Source: Arthonia radiata
Taxonomy: Eukaryota; Ascomycota; Arthoniomycetes; Arthoniales; Arthoniaceae
Length of the DNA: 64,000 nt
NCBI GenBank assembly: GCA_002989075.1
Contig: PSQN01000017.1
Location: 992,001-1,056,000, forward strand
Direction: 5' to 3'
A program made the translations under genes and the position numbers. This document shows positions 34,925 through 46,463 of this stretch, in pieces; positions within the stretch are counted from its first letter, which is position 1, and every line of letters starts with the position of its first letter. Under the pieces are notes generated by a model. The model was not told the DNA's origin and ran no database searches. It saw nothing but the letters and a program-made list of their open reading frames with translations.

Positions 34925-35560
34925 ATGATCGCGCCCTCAGAACGCCACCACATAGAATCCCGCCACGCCAACCTCGTCGCAGCCTAACAGCCACAGCGCC
35001 GCCGCCTTCCTCGCCTCCATGGACCCCACAATCTCACGTACTCACGTTTTGGTATCCTTTGCCTCCCCTTCCCCTTACACCCGCCAAACCCCTTACATCC
35101 GCTGAAACCAGCAAGACACCACCACCACCGCTTCGAACACCTCTCCCACGCCGCCCTCTAGCACCACCTCCAACACGGTTCTACCACGCTGAGACATGCA
35201 CCGCGGTACCGTCTCGTTGGGGGCACCCCTACTTCACCGCGTGGGAGTGGGTGATGCGCTTTCGCGCGCGGCGGCACGGCGAGAAGGAGCTGGCTCAGGT
35301 GGACGCGGTCAGGATGAAATACGCGGGGTGTAGGCTGCTGTGGTGGACGACCAGGGTGAGATTGTGAGGATTCATGATTATGCGCTCGCGCGGGATCGGG
35401 ATGAGACGGCGGGGGTGGAAAAGGGGTTTGGCGAATCGGCGAAGAGGCTTTGGGTGGGTGAGTGTGCTTTGAGTGTGACTAAGCGCGAGCACGGGCACGA
35501 GTGCAGTATTCTGGTAATACTTGCAGTCATGGTATGCTGTTGGTCTGTTGATAAGTTCAT
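34925..35560 (+). pseudogene. Possible decayed protein-coding gene
   Basis: Three protein-like stretches follow each other on the plus strand in different frames: MIAPSERHHIESRHANLVAA near 34925; SRWGHPYFTAWEWVMRFRAR and HGEKELAQVDAVRMKYAG near 35210-35330; and VVDDQGEIVRIHDYALARDR near 35340-35400. I found no GT...AG introns that join them well, so they may be a host gene broken by about two frameshifts, or a gene with introns I misread. No family was recognised. Confidence 0.25.
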
Positions 35561-35699
35561 ACGTGCAGGGAACGTTGGCGATCAGCTTCTTCCTCACAGC
35601 CCAGGCTTGTCAACCCAGGCTTGCAAAGAAAAAAAGGGTAGCTATATAGGACTGTAACCTTGGGTCGATGTTAAGTCGATTGCGTGGATGGTGGTGTAA

Positions 35700-36425
35700 G
35701 TGTATCATAATTGGATTGCTGATAGGTTGTATTGTAGATATTCGATAAATGGTGCTGTAGATGGCGGAAGTATCATGCTGGAGGTGATAGATATGCTGTA
35801 GTTTTGTGAATTTGACAGTTGGTGCTGTAGATGCTGATAGATGGTGTTGTAGATGGCAGATGTAAAGTTTGTTGTAGACGGCAGATATAAAGTTTGTTGT
35901 AAATGGCAGATAAGAGTGTGTTGTAGATGGCAGATAAAGAGTGTGTTGTAGTGGCAGATATAGACGTGTTGTAGATGGCTGGTATAAGTATATTGTAGAT
36001 GGCAGATGGACGGAGAGGGTGGAGAGGGTTGAGAGGGTCGAGAGGGTCGAGAGGGTCGAGAGGGTCGAGAGGGCCGAGGGCGTAGAGGAGACGGTGGAGA
36101 CGGTGGAGACGGTGGAGACGGTGGAGACGGTGTTGTAGATGGTAGATAGGTGGTGTGGTGAATTGCAGGAGTCGGCGTTGATGGCAGATAGATGGCGAGG
36201 TAGATGGCAGATAGATAGCGACGTAAATGGCAGATAAATGGTGAGGTAGATGGCAGATAGATGGTGAGGTAGATGGCAGATAGATGATGTTGTATATGGT
36301 AGATAGATGATGTGGTAACTGGCGGATAGAGGATGTTGTATATTGCAGTAGACGGTAGAGTAAATGGCAGTAGATGCCAGAGTAAATGGCAGTAGATGCC
36401 AGAGTAAATGGCAGTAGATAGAGTA
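35700..36425. repeat. Minisatellite array (23-24 bp units with 9-bp sub-arrays)
   Basis: A tandem array built on a core close to GTAGATGGCAGATA, with a clean 23-bp period near 36180-36290 and 24-bp or irregular spacing to the left. Two 9-bp arrays are embedded: GAGAGGGTC, about six copies (36011-36068), and GAGACGGTG, five copies (36088-36132). The right end shifts to a 22-bp variant. Long open frames across it are low-complexity artefacts. Confidence 0.85.
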
Positions 36426-36822
36426 GTAATCAAAGGAGTAGATAGGGAGACGAATAGGAAAAGGTGCAGGAAGGAAAGAAGAAATGAAGAGGAGAGGGAA
36501 GCTATTTATGCCGTTCGAGGGGAGGTCCGAGTACAAGCAGCTCGAACATTTTTCGGAGAGTGCGTGGCGAGATTGGCGATACTTTGTCAGAGTGACTCAC
36601 CGTCTGATATCTATTAGGCCTCGTGGACTGTATTTGAGGGTCATGATATGAGTATGACGACAACAAGAGCCATTGGAGTGGCATACTGCCGCGTAATGGT
36701 GATACGGTCGAGTGGCAAGGAACGACGAGGGAGGATGACTGACAACGCAGTGGCGACATCAGAAGCGCAGACATCCTTCTCGGAGGAGTGCTGTCAAGAC
36801 CTTCTTGAACAACTTTGCTGCT

Positions 36823-39552
36823 TCAGCTGCTGCCAGTACCGCCGCCAGGAAATCTATCCTCAAGCTCATGCTCAGGGTCAGCAATCACGAAGCCGTCGGT
36901 CCCTCGTACGTCGCCATCGTCTTGATGGTGCACAATAGCACCAGGCTGAGCCTCGCCGGGCTCACCCAAGACAATGCGACCTCTTGTCCATCCGCTGACC
37001 TTGCTTTGAGTCCAGTAGGCCGCTCTTTTGATCCAGCCCCACAGCCGCTCTTCTTTTGCTGCTAGACGGGCGTTTTCTCGCGTATGCTCGGCAGCCTCCG
37101 CGGTGAATTGGTATTTGAGACAGTCTTTGACCGTTACTAAACCTGTCAGGGCGCCGTGGTATTCCACCAGGATAACGCGCGGTCCAAGCTTCTTGAACAG
37201 CTCCATGACGGTTTCGAGGGGCAAGCCGGGATGGACGGAGAGGGGCGTGAAGTCAGGAAAGCGCGAGAGGTCGAGCTGCGGTCGGCTAGACCCTGTGCCA
37301 TCGCCGTTCGCGGAGTCAAAAGGATTGGACTCGTAGACTGGCGCCGGCGTTGCTGTGGGGAAGGCGGGTGTTTGCTGCATGCGCGAGGGGCTTGACGTTG
37401 AGGCTTGTGACTTGAAAACACAGATTGCATCCGGCGGCACAAAGGTATCACGCTTCGCTCTTTCAACCGCATATCGTAACTCTGTCTTGCCGATGTAGCC
37501 AACAAGACTGTTTGAAACGAGGTCTTGGACGATTGGAAACCCTTGAAAATCGCTTGTTGCTAGAATGCGCTCGAGTTGACGCAACGTTGTTCCTGCGGCT
37601 GGTAGAGCAGTGAGCCGTTCTCCGTTGGCCATGACCTTGGAGACGGGTACGCCGAATGAGTGCTCTTCTTTGTTATCGAGGAAAGGGAAGCCGTTGAACC
37701 AGATCATGCGATCCGCGATGCCGCCTTTGCCAAAACGCTCGCCAACCGCCTTCGTAACACCGACCACGATCTGTGGGCTATCAGTAAGCATTGCTAGAAT
37801 GGTTCCGCGCAGAGTGTAAGACTCACCATCGTCGGCAATATGTATGTGAGAGCACCCGTCAGCTCAAACATGATGACCACAACAGACACTGTGATGTGCA
37901 TGATACCACTCAGAGCTGCGCCAGCACCTAGGAAAGCATAAGTGCCTGGTGTAATACAGGGTATGTCGGGATCGCAGCTCGCAAAGAAGGGCGAGTTTGG
38001 ATTGGCTTCATGGATCGCTTCCACCACAATTCCAACCATTCTGCCAAAAGAAGCGCCAATAGCCATTGACGGCACGAAGATTCCAGCTGGTACTTTGCAG
38101 CCGTAAGAGATTAGTACAAGAAACATACGAAGTACTGTAGCAAGGGCAAGAGACAGGACCAGCGACCATCGTTTGTTCTTACTGCAGGAAACATTAGCTG
38201 GATCAGGTTGAGAGTCTCGGAGAAACTCACTTGCATAGCCCGTCGTAATCTTGATGCCCTTCGCACTCCCTGAAAAGTATCTCCATACTTTCCGTCATGT
38301 CGATTCTCAAGAACATGTTAGGATAGCAGACCGCTGCTGTGCCCAACGCCAACACGGTTGCCTCTAGCACTGCATATCGCGACAAGTACTTTTTCCGGAA
38401 CGCCTGCGCTCGAAGATTCCATTTCATCATGAATGCGCCGTACAGACCGCCGAAAATGCCCAGTATTATATAGAAGAGAATTTCAAAAAAATGCCATGTC
38501 CGATCGTACCTGACTTGAAACATGACGAGCTGACCAGTGCGAAAGGGGTTCATCGCAGCTAGGACTGCTGTTGCAACAAGTGCGCAGAAGTAGCTGCGCC
38601 AGAGCGTCTTGAGAGGGAAGTAGTTCGACATTTCCTCCAGCGAAAAGAGCACGCCGCCAATGGGACTACCAAAGGCGACTGCCACGCCCGCAGCAGCACA
38701 GGCACTAAGGATCTCTCTGGTCTTGGCCGCATTGCGCTTGTACTTGTCGAAGAGCCGCGAGATGACGTTTCCTGTGCAAACAGCGTAATGAACGCTGGGC
38801 CCTTCTTTTCCAACGGACAGGCCAGATGCAATGGCCAATGGAAGTCCAATGGATTTGATGACGAGAGTCCAGAAGCCGAGGAAGTCCTTCATGACGAAGC
38901 CCGCAATGATACACTTGATCTCGGAGATGCCAGAGCCTGCAGCATACGGTGCGAATGCCTTCACTAGCCGTGCCGAGACGAACGCGAAGATGGTCGAGAA
39001 GATGATGTAGAGAATGTAGTTGACAGGAGGTATCGGGCTCCACCGGTGCCAATCGGCGCACCCGCCCTCTGAGCCCCAGCAGCAGAACTGTTCGTTGAGA
39101 TAGAACGCCGTCTTGCAGTAGCCTAGCTTGACGTCGCTCAGCCATTCGGTCGCGATATTGAGGAAGCCTGCGTTCACTCCGATGGCGCACCCGATGAGTG
39201 TGACGATGATCCAGCCTTGAGCAGCATCATAAGCCTCCCAAGCTTTCCGCCGCCATCCGATGCCGCCCTCTCTTGCGAAGAAGCTCGCCTGCTCTTGTCT
39301 TCTTGCGCGCTTTCGTAGCTGTTCGCGCGCAGCATCTTGAACCCAGTCTATCGTGGTGAAGTCCTCATACCTCTTGATCTCGTCGATCTCCTCGTGTATA
39401 GTGTCATCGACGCTTCTTCTTGAATCAATTGCGCCATCTTCAAGATTCACTGGGACAGAGCCTCGTCGATTGCGACTGGAGAAGGAGGGCGCATTGGATG
39501 GTCGCCGACTGAGGAAGGCGCCGCTGCTATGAGAGCTGGTGCGACGAAGCAT
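36823..39552 (-). CDS. CLC-family chloride channel/proton antiporter with two CBS domains
   Basis: Three exons (38231-39552, 37827-38181, 36823-37770) total 2625 nt, giving 874 residues. The N-terminus is cytosolic, basic and Ser-rich. The CLC core follows with the selectivity-filter motifs GSGIS, GKEGPSVH (gating glutamate) and GIFVPS, and LFSLEEMSNYFP, where the second conserved Glu resembles CLC transporters. About ten or more membrane helices are visible. The C-terminal cytosolic part holds two CBS domains (FGVPVSKVMANGERLTALPA and FTPLSVHPGLPLETVMELF) that bind nucleotides in relatives. This type, like yeast Gef1, acidifies Golgi, endosome or vacuole by supplying counter-ion. The gene is divergently transcribed from DPB3 across 429 bp. 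Confidence 0.95.
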
Positions 39553-39981
39553 TGCGTATCATGGCTGCTTATCCGTGCTGCTGGGCTTGACGTCTTCAAG
39601 CCTCAGCTGTGAATGATGTATGGGTGCGCTCATTAATCTTGTCGTCTTGATTTCGAGGCTACCTTCGAGGCTGGAGATACGGGCCACTCGGGGGTTAACG
39701 CCGGCCACTCTAGCGGTGCGCCGCGCGCGCTCCGGGGCATCGCGTCCCCCGCTACTCAAACGCGTTCAATTCCATACCTTCTTCATCTTCGACTAAAGCA
39801 CTCTGAATCGCTCATCGATTCAGAGGGTGTCCTTCGTATTAAGTCACTAACCGGCATCTCAAGAATATTTGCAAGCGTCAAAAGCCAGCCCATCTGGGCG
39901 CTGAACGCATGCCCCAGAGACATCTTCCTCAAAATCACCCACCTATTCACGCCTACCCAATCAATCCCCAAGCAATCAACC
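39553..39981. promoter_or_regulatory. Divergent promoter of the CLC gene and DPB3
   Basis: The 429-bp region between the two start codons. A GC-rich block near 39700-39750 and A/T-rich flanks are visible but no specific site was identified. Confidence 0.4.
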
Positions 39982-40716
39982 ATGCCATACAACAACACCC
40001 CAATAGACCCGCCTAAACAGTACTCAGGCAACGCAAACCTCCCTCGTAAGCCTTCACCCTCTGACCAAACCCCGCGCCCAGAACCTATCGACCACAATAC
40101 CCGTCTGCAGCCTCGTCCACCAGTTAAAACAACCCTCGCAGTGGCCCGCACAAAGAAAATCGTCAACGCCGACCCTGACGTCGCCGCTTGCTCCAACAAC
40201 GCTGCCTTCGCCATCACCATCGCCACCGAAGCCTTCATCCGCTACCTCGCCTCGCAAACCCACAGTGTCGTCCGTGCCGAGCGGCGTCCGCGCAGAAACG
40301 TGCAGTACAAAGACGTCGCCACTGCAGTGCACAAATATGACAATCTCGAATTCTTGCTCGACGTTGTACCGCGCACGATCACGTACAAGCAGTGGAAGGA
40401 CAAGCAGGACCGGCTGGAGCGGCGGGAGCAGGCGGAGCGGAAGTTGAAAGAGAAGAATGGAGAGGTGGATGGCGATGGGAAGCAGCGGGATTTGAAGAGT
40501 ATGATGCAGCCGAAGATTCGGCCGGTGACGTTGGATGGGGCTGAGGATGAGGAGATGGAGGTGGACGGTGAGGAGGGTGGGGTTGCGGTGAATGGGGCGG
40601 ATGCGGATGAGACGGAGAGTGAGGTGGAGGTGAGTGAGGTGCGGCAGGGGCGTGAGGGGTTGAGAATTGGGGGAGGGACGAGACCGGAGGCGGAGTTGCC
40701 GATGGAGGAGGATTGA
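39982..40716 (+). CDS. DPB3: Histone-fold subunit of DNA polymerase epsilon (Dpb3 type)
   Basis: An intronless 244-residue protein. The Pro-rich N-terminal 45 residues precede a CBF/NF-Y-type histone fold: LAVARTKKIVNADPDVAACS, NNAAFAITIATEAFIRYLAS, VQYKDVATAVHKYDNLEFLL, then DVVPRTITYKQWK. The C-terminal 100 residues are acidic and disordered. In yeast, Dpb3 pairs with Dpb4 as a histone-fold dimer in polymerase epsilon and helps processive synthesis and silencing; the same fold also occurs as CHRAC15. The polymerase assignment rests on the overall layout and may overlap with the chromatin-remodelling subunit. Confidence 0.82.
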   Translation: MPYNNTPIDPPKQYSGNANLPRKPSPSDQTPRPEPIDHNTRLQPRPPVKTTLAVARTKKIVNADPDVAACSNNAAFAITIATEAFIRYLASQTHSVVRAERRPRRNVQYKDVATAVHKYDNLEFLLDVVPRTITYKQWKDKQDRLERREQAERKLKEKNGEVDGDGKQRDLKSMMQPKIRPVTLDGAEDEEMEVDGEEGGVAVNGADADETESEVEVSEVRQGREGLRIGGGTRPEAELPMEED

Positions 40717-41050
40717 AGACGAGAGGTAATGTCGAAGTTTGATGCCTTTGAGTGGCGTCTGTACGCGCAGTATTCTGTGGGTATCTATCAGCATGGACAA
40801 CGCCATGAATCAAATGCATAATGCATCAGCCGCCGTGAAAGGCGGGCAGCGTCTTGTAGACCGAAGTACCTCCAACGCCCCAGCAAGTTCCGAGTGCACA
40901 AATCCAGTGCAAGGTGCACAATATCGTCCCTTCCATCCAAGATCGTTCAGATCTACAAATATTGTGGGTAGATCTTCCAGGGCCAGTGGCTGGCGCTGAA
41001 TGCTGTGGTCGTGTTCCCATCTCATCTGCAGCTCTCCGTCGCAGGCTGTC
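40717..41050. other. Convergent intergenic region
   Basis: About 335 bp between DPB3 and GMP synthase stops; facing 3' UTRs, nothing else seen. Confidence 0.4.
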
Positions 41051-42697
41051 TTACTCAAATTCGATTGTACCCGGCGGCTTGCTCGTCAAGTCCTGGAAGA
41101 CTCTGCACACGCCGTTGACTTCATTCACGATCCTATTCGCCACTCGCCTCAAGAAAGCCGGCTCGAATTCGTACCACGTCGCCGTCATGAAATCTGTCGT
41201 ATTCACAGCGCGTATTGCCACAATCTGCTCGTACGTCCGCTTGTCGCCCATCACGCCCACCGCCTTGACTGGCAGCAGACCTACCAGAGCCTGGTCGATC
41301 TTTCGGTACAGGTCCTTCTCCGCCCAGATCTCATCCATGAAGACCTTGTCGGCCTTACGCAGTATGTCGAGCTGTTCTCGTGTGACCTCGCCCAAAACAC
41401 GGATGCCGAGACCTGGGCCGGGGAACGGATGTCGGTAGACGAGCTCGTCCGGTATTCCAAGCTCCTTGCCCAGTACGCGCACCTCGTCCTTGAAAAGTTC
41501 GCGCAGAGGCTCGATGAGCTTGAGGTGCATGCCTGCGAGGAGTCCACCGACATTGTGGTGTGTCTTAATTGTAGCGCTTGGGCCTTTGAATGAGATGCTC
41601 TCGATCACGTCCGGGTACAATGTCCCTTGCAACAGCCACTCGATGTCGCCTTCTTTTGAAGAGCCCTTCGCTGCGTCTGCAATCTGCTTTGCTTTATCCT
41701 GAAAGACCTCGATAAACGTGTTACCGATGATTTTGCGCTTCTTCTCGGGATCCGTGACACCCTTCAATCGATCGATGAAAAGATCGCTCGCATCGACTAC
41801 CGTAAGGTTGACGCCAAGATGCTTGCCCAACGTATCTTTGACCAGCTTGGCTTCGTCCATTCGCAGCAGACCGTTGTCAACCAGCACAGCATGGAAGCGG
41901 TCGCCGATGGCTTGCTGCATAAGCTTAGCGGCAACGCTACTGTCAACACCGCCGCTCACTGCACCAATGACTTGCCCTTTCTCACCGACAAGGGCACGAA
42001 TGCGGGCAACTTCCTGGTCCACAAAGCGAGACATGCTCCAGGTCTGTCGGGCGCCACATATCCGCGCAGCGAAATTCTCGAGGATGTGAGTACCTTTGGG
42101 TGTATGGGTAACTTCTGGGTGGAACTGGATGCCATAGTATGGCTTGGAAGAATGTGCTATGCTAGCAAAGGGGGCATTGTGGGTCATTGCTACTGTCACA
42201 AAGTCATCTGGCAGCTTGGACAGCTTATCGCCATGAGACATCCACACGTCTAACTGATCTTCTAGGCTTAGACCGGCGAACAATTGACTAGCAGAACCAG
42301 ATATGCTCTTCTCCACGTTGAGTCTTGCATGACCATATTCACGCTTCTCGCCAGCAGAAACCCGCTTACCATAGTGCCAAGCAATTTCCTGCAAGCCGTA
42401 GCATATGCCTAGCAGCGGCACACCCAGATCGAACACTGCAGGATCTACGTGTGGTGCATCTTCGTCGTAGACTGAGTAAGGACCACCTGATAGGATGACT
42501 CCTTTAGGCGACCAAGACAGCTCTGACAATTTCTGGGTGCATGGAAGCATTTCTGAGTAGACATTGAGCTCGCGCAATTTGCGTGTGATTAGATGCGAAT
42601 ATTGAGAGCCGAAATCCAAGATGAGGATGGTGTCGAACGTCTTGTGAGGTTCATTTTGGACCGCGAGGTCATTGTCGACAGACATCGGGCAACACAA
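41051..42697 (-). CDS. GUA1: GMP synthase (glutamine-hydrolysing)
   Basis: An intronless 548-residue protein (about 544 from the Met at 42685, which is the more likely start). It converts XMP, ATP and glutamine to GMP, the last step of de novo guanine nucleotide synthesis. The N-terminal class I glutamine amidotransferase has [14 protein letters not shown], the nucleophile Cys in GICYGLQ, and the His/Glu of [10 protein letters not shown]. The ATP pyrophosphatase has the PP-loop SGGVDSS, and the dimerisation domain carries [14 protein letters not shown] and ends ...PGTIEFE, as in the family. Length matches yeast Gua1. The start codon lies only about 90 bp from repeat DNA. Confidence 0.97.
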   Translation of the reverse strand: MCCPMSVDNDLAVQNEPHKTFDTILILDFGSQYSHLITRKLRELNVYSEMLPCTQKLSELSWSPKGVILSGGPYSVYDEDAPHVDPAVFDLGVPLLGICYGLQEIAWHYGKRVSAGEKREYGHARLNVEKSISGSASQLFAGLSLEDQLDVWMSHGDKLSKLPDDFVTVAMTHNAPFASIAHSSKPYYGIQFHPEVTHTPKGTHILENFAARICGARQTWSMSRFVDQEVARIRALVGEKGQVIGAVSGGVDSSVAAKLMQQAIGDRFHAVLVDNGLLRMDEAKLVKDTLGKHLGVNLTVVDASDLFIDRLKGVTDPEKKRKIIGNTFIEVFQDKAKQIADAAKGSSKEGDIEWLLQGTLYPDVIESISFKGPSATIKTHHNVGGLLAGMHLKLIEPLRELFKDEVRVLGKELGIPDELVYRHPFPGPGLGIRVLGEVTREQLDILRKADKVFMDEIWAEKDLYRKIDQALVGLLPVKAVGVMGDKRTYEQIVAIRAVNTTDFMTATWYEFEPAFLRRVANRIVNEVNGVCRVFQDLTSKPPGTIEFE

Positions 42698-42776
42698 CCT
42701 CTATTCCTGTATATATTCAAATGAAAGACAGGCTTCTGGACCGATTCAAAACGAGCGACTCGACCGATGTTGAAAT
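42698..42776. promoter_or_regulatory. Very short GUA1 upstream region
   Basis: About 80-90 bp of unique-looking DNA, including a TATA-like TATATATT near 42711, separate the GMP synthase start from the (GATT)n tract where repeat DNA begins. A core promoter could fit; any upstream site would lie in the transposon. Confidence 0.45.
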
Positions 42777-43320
42777 AATGATTGATTGATTGATTGATTT
42801 ATTCAGGTGCCGTGTCGCCCTAGTGGGCATGAGCATACGTAAGTACTATATATAGCAATTCTGCTCAACAGCAGTCATAATTAATCCTCGTCTCACCAAA
42901 AGGAGCCTCCTGATTGCCTGAAAGCCGTCTATCTTGCTGTCTGAGCACTTAGGCGTGTGCGTAGGTCGATAGGTGTAAGAGTGGGTAGGTGGCGGAGGAA
43001 AGAAGGGGGTAGTATAAATTAACGCAGGACTCCCGCTGAGCTCTGCAATAAAGCCTGTTGATCTATAGGCCAATGCTTATAGGTGCACCAGTCTTTAGCG
43101 GCGTGGTGCGAAGGTGCGGTGGGCCGGCGGAGAGGCGTGCGCAGATAAGTACTATCCTTGGTATAAGAGACGCCCTGTAGCATAGACGTACTCAATAGTA
43201 GCAGCAACCGCTGCTAGATCTGAGGCCCACTTCGATAATAGACTATCCCTCGGTTCCCTAGTAGGGAGTTTAGTCGCTGAGTAGGCACCAACAAAGGCCG
43301 CAACATTACTAAATCGAGGG
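42777..43320 (-). mobile_element. Probable LINE 3' end with GATT/AATC-type tail
   Basis: On the minus strand this ends in a short tandem tail (AATC)n at 42777-42800, as many fungal Tad-clade non-LTR elements do. Upstream, minus-strand protein-like stretches (SLLSKWASDLAAVAATIEYV; PSHHAAKDWCTYKHW) are visible but are broken and unassigned. The right edge is the Copia LTR. It could instead be an unrelated fragment; the tail and its orientation, the same as the LINE at 63.3 kb, favour a LINE. Confidence 0.45.
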
Positions 43321-43519
43321 TGTCAGAACACTGCTGGTGCCAGTATCATAGAATTGCGTGTATTCTTCCTAATCTAGAAGACGTCTGGTGCTTGACACAA
43401 GGTCGAGCTAAGACTCCGGCTATCGAATATCCTAACACTATGTAGCTTGTATAGCATCAACAAGACGTGTTATAAAAGTTGAGACTGCACCTAGGAAACA
43501 TAGACGCAGATTTCCGACA
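43321..43519 (-). repeat. Copia 3' LTR
   Basis: 199 bp, direct repeat of 63072-63270. It contains the shared TATAAAAGTTGAGACTGCAC segment, a plausible TATA box and start region in the LTR. Confidence 0.9.
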
Positions 43520-46267
43520 CACCCCCTAGTAGCAACCTTCTCAGCGACGTCGATAATTAAACTTACCTGTTACCAGCAATTTAACACTCTAAGGCCTTTT
43601 ACTATATCTACCTGCTTATTCGAAACTAGATCTCGTTAAGTTTAACTTAGACTTAAGTAAATATAGCCTTGCCATCGATATCGAATTCTAGCTAGCTAAA
43701 GTCCTTAGTCTATATTTAACTGCTGTAAGAATGAGACGTGCTTTTAAGCGTCTAGAACCTTAGTAAAACTATTGGCCCTATTCTTAGCTGTCGCGATATA
43801 GATAATGTCGATATTGCCGTTCAGCTACTGCTCCTAGTACCAATACTAACGTACCTTAATGTGCTTAGTAGCTTTATAATACTTAGGGTTTTTGCTGAGG
43901 CTAATTGTGCTCGTGTTGTCCTCTATTAACTTTATAATCTTAATAAGGCCCGTTATTGATGCTCTAAACTTACTAAGCAGACGCTTCAGCTAGACGGCTT
44001 TCTACGTAGCTACGGTTAGAGCAACCAATTCGGCTTCGGTAGTGCTAAGCGTTACGATACGCTGTAGCGCCGAATACTAGGTAACTAGAGCTTTCTTAGT
44101 GTTTCTAACAGTAAATACGTATTCTAAATGCGAGCGGCGGCCTACTCTGTTAGCAAAGGCTGAATCGCTCTATCTAACGATACTAATGTCCTTCTTAGCG
44201 TTACCCTTAAAGTCGAACTCTACGTCTTTGTTAAGTGTCCCCTTAATGTAGCGGAGTACCTACTTAGTCTCTAGGTGGTGCTGTTCGATTAGGTTAGATA
44301 TATAGCGACACAGCTTAGTAACCGCCAAGACAATATTCGGCCGAATAATTATCGCTACGTACATAAGAAAGCCGCAGGCTCGCTAGTACTAACTTAGTAA
44401 TTCGGCTAACTACTAATAGTCCTACAGCGGCGGCAGTACCTCAATATTCTCGCTTAACGGTATGTCTCAGGGCTTACAATTAAATATACCTAACTTACTT
44501 AGCATACACTTAAGATAAGCTCTCTAGCTTAGTTTAAGCTTCTGTAGCGCCCGATTGCGCTTAACTTTAATACTTAGGAAGTACTATAGCTCGCTTATAT
44601 CTTTTATCTTGTAGCGGCTACTTAGCTTCTTCTTAGTTTTATTTACAAGTTTACGATTTAGAGCAGCAATTAGAAAGTCGTTAACGTAGATAAGTATCTA
44701 AACGCTACTACAGAAGAACAGATAGTAGTCGTACTCTAAGCGGTTAAAGTCTTAGCTAACTAACGTACGTACAGTATCTTTATACTACTCCCGAGCTAAC
44801 TGCTTGAGCCTATACAGCGTACAGTTTAGCTTCTATTTTATGCCCGTCTCCGGCGGTTGTACCCCTTCCGGCGGTTCTATCTACAACTCAACGTTGTTAG
44901 AAAGGAAAGGGTTCAGAAAAGCCGTTACTACATCTATCTGGTCGTACTTAAGGTTATTAGCAGCGACTAATGCTATAAACAGCCGAAACGTGTTAATCTT
45001 AACGACTGTAGCAAAGGTCTTATCGAAATCGATGCCTTGCTTTTATACGAAGCCCTTTGCTACCACGCGTGCCTTATACCGAACAACCTCGCCCTTGTCG
45101 TTAACTTTTAGCTTGAATACCTATCTTATTGGAAGCTTCTTCTTCTCTTTTGGTAGGTACCCCCAAGTAAACGTACCGTTCTGCTGCTAACTACTAAGCT
45201 CTTTAGCAATCGCCTTGCTCTAGCGATCTTAGTTAAGCTACATCGCCTACTTATAAGTCTTAAGCTCTAGCGGCTAGTAACTGCTGTTATTGATAGCGGC
45301 GGTAAATACCTTAGCAAAGCTAGATACCGTAAACAGCCCAATAAACGCGCTAGAAATATAGCTGTAGTTAGATAAAGATAAGGGCGGATCCTGTAAGTCG
45401 TTCTCTACTATACTAGCTACCGTCTTATTTAAATTAGAGTAATTTACCTTGCTTATACCTCTGTACCAATATTTAGCTTCTTTAGTTAACGGCGTTGCTA
45501 GCTTCTTAATAGCTAGTCTACGGCTAGTCGCAATATTAAATAAAGTATATAGGTTAACAACTACTTTACGCATTAGAGTAAATTGTACTAATAACCCTAG
45601 CGTTACGCTATAATAGCGTCTATCGCGCTTATTAAAGTCTTTAACGCTTATACCTATGTTACCTAGGATATTAGCTAGATTGTGCTCGTCGAGCCTAGGC
45701 TCCTGCTAATACTCCTGCTACTAAGGCTGCTTAAACTGGTCTAGCAGTAACTACCATACTTGCTTCTATTCAGCTAGCGACATCTTATCTGCTGGCTTCT
45801 TAGCTTTGCCTTTGTTGGGCGGCTCCTCGGTGTCAAATCGGATACAAACTCGCTTAGATTTAGGCTTAGAGTCAGGCTTAGGCTCCTCGCTATTACGCAA
45901 CACAAAGTCTTTAACGTTACTAAACGGCTGACCAAACGTTAAATTAACGGGATCTAAGCGGAGCTAAAGTAGCGCATAGGCCTCTCTATCCTCGTTATCG
46001 GTGTTAGCGTTCTCTAAGTCAGCTAAATTAGACAGAATATTCTTAATAGTCTTAAAGCGTGTCTTATCGAACCGAACGTAAGAGGTCTTTATTACTCCTC
46101 TACGCGTTAGAACCAATATTCGATAAGTATGTTGGCTACTGTCTATTACGTAACTAACTATTTTGCCTACGTATACCCTAGTTACAAACTTACTGCGTAT
46201 ACAACGTACGTTAGGGACCGTTATATATACAGTATAGCTAAACGCGTGCAAGTAAGATACATCTAGA

Positions 46268-46463
46268 TATAATCTAGGTGTAGGGCAGAGAGCAGTTAGG
46301 TAGCAAAAAGGGCCCAAATAGGCTCTACTGGTGTTCAAGCTAATTATTGAGGAGACCAGAAAGGGATGCGTCCACTAGAGGAAAGATATTCTCCCAGGAT
46401 CGCAGCCTTCCTAAATAGGCAACATTCTGTCTCAATTCGCTATCGGGACGTTTATGCATTACA
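46268..46463 (-). repeat. Gypsy A 3' LTR
   Basis: 196 bp, direct repeat of 60466-60661, bounded by the target duplication at 46263-46267. Confidence 0.9.

Noticed and set aside
35700-36425. CRISPR-like spacing of repeats
   Set aside because: Units are contiguous with no unique spacers, and the organism is a fungus.
35610-36536. 308- and 242-codon minus-strand frames rich in Ser/Thr/Leu/His
   Set aside because: They read through the minisatellite; repeat-derived frames without a domain.
40054-40806. 250-codon minus-strand frame
   Set aside because: Antisense to the histone-fold gene and low-complexity.
41000-42253. Several plus-strand frames of 120-200 codons
   Set aside because: All antisense to GMP synthase, which is intact.
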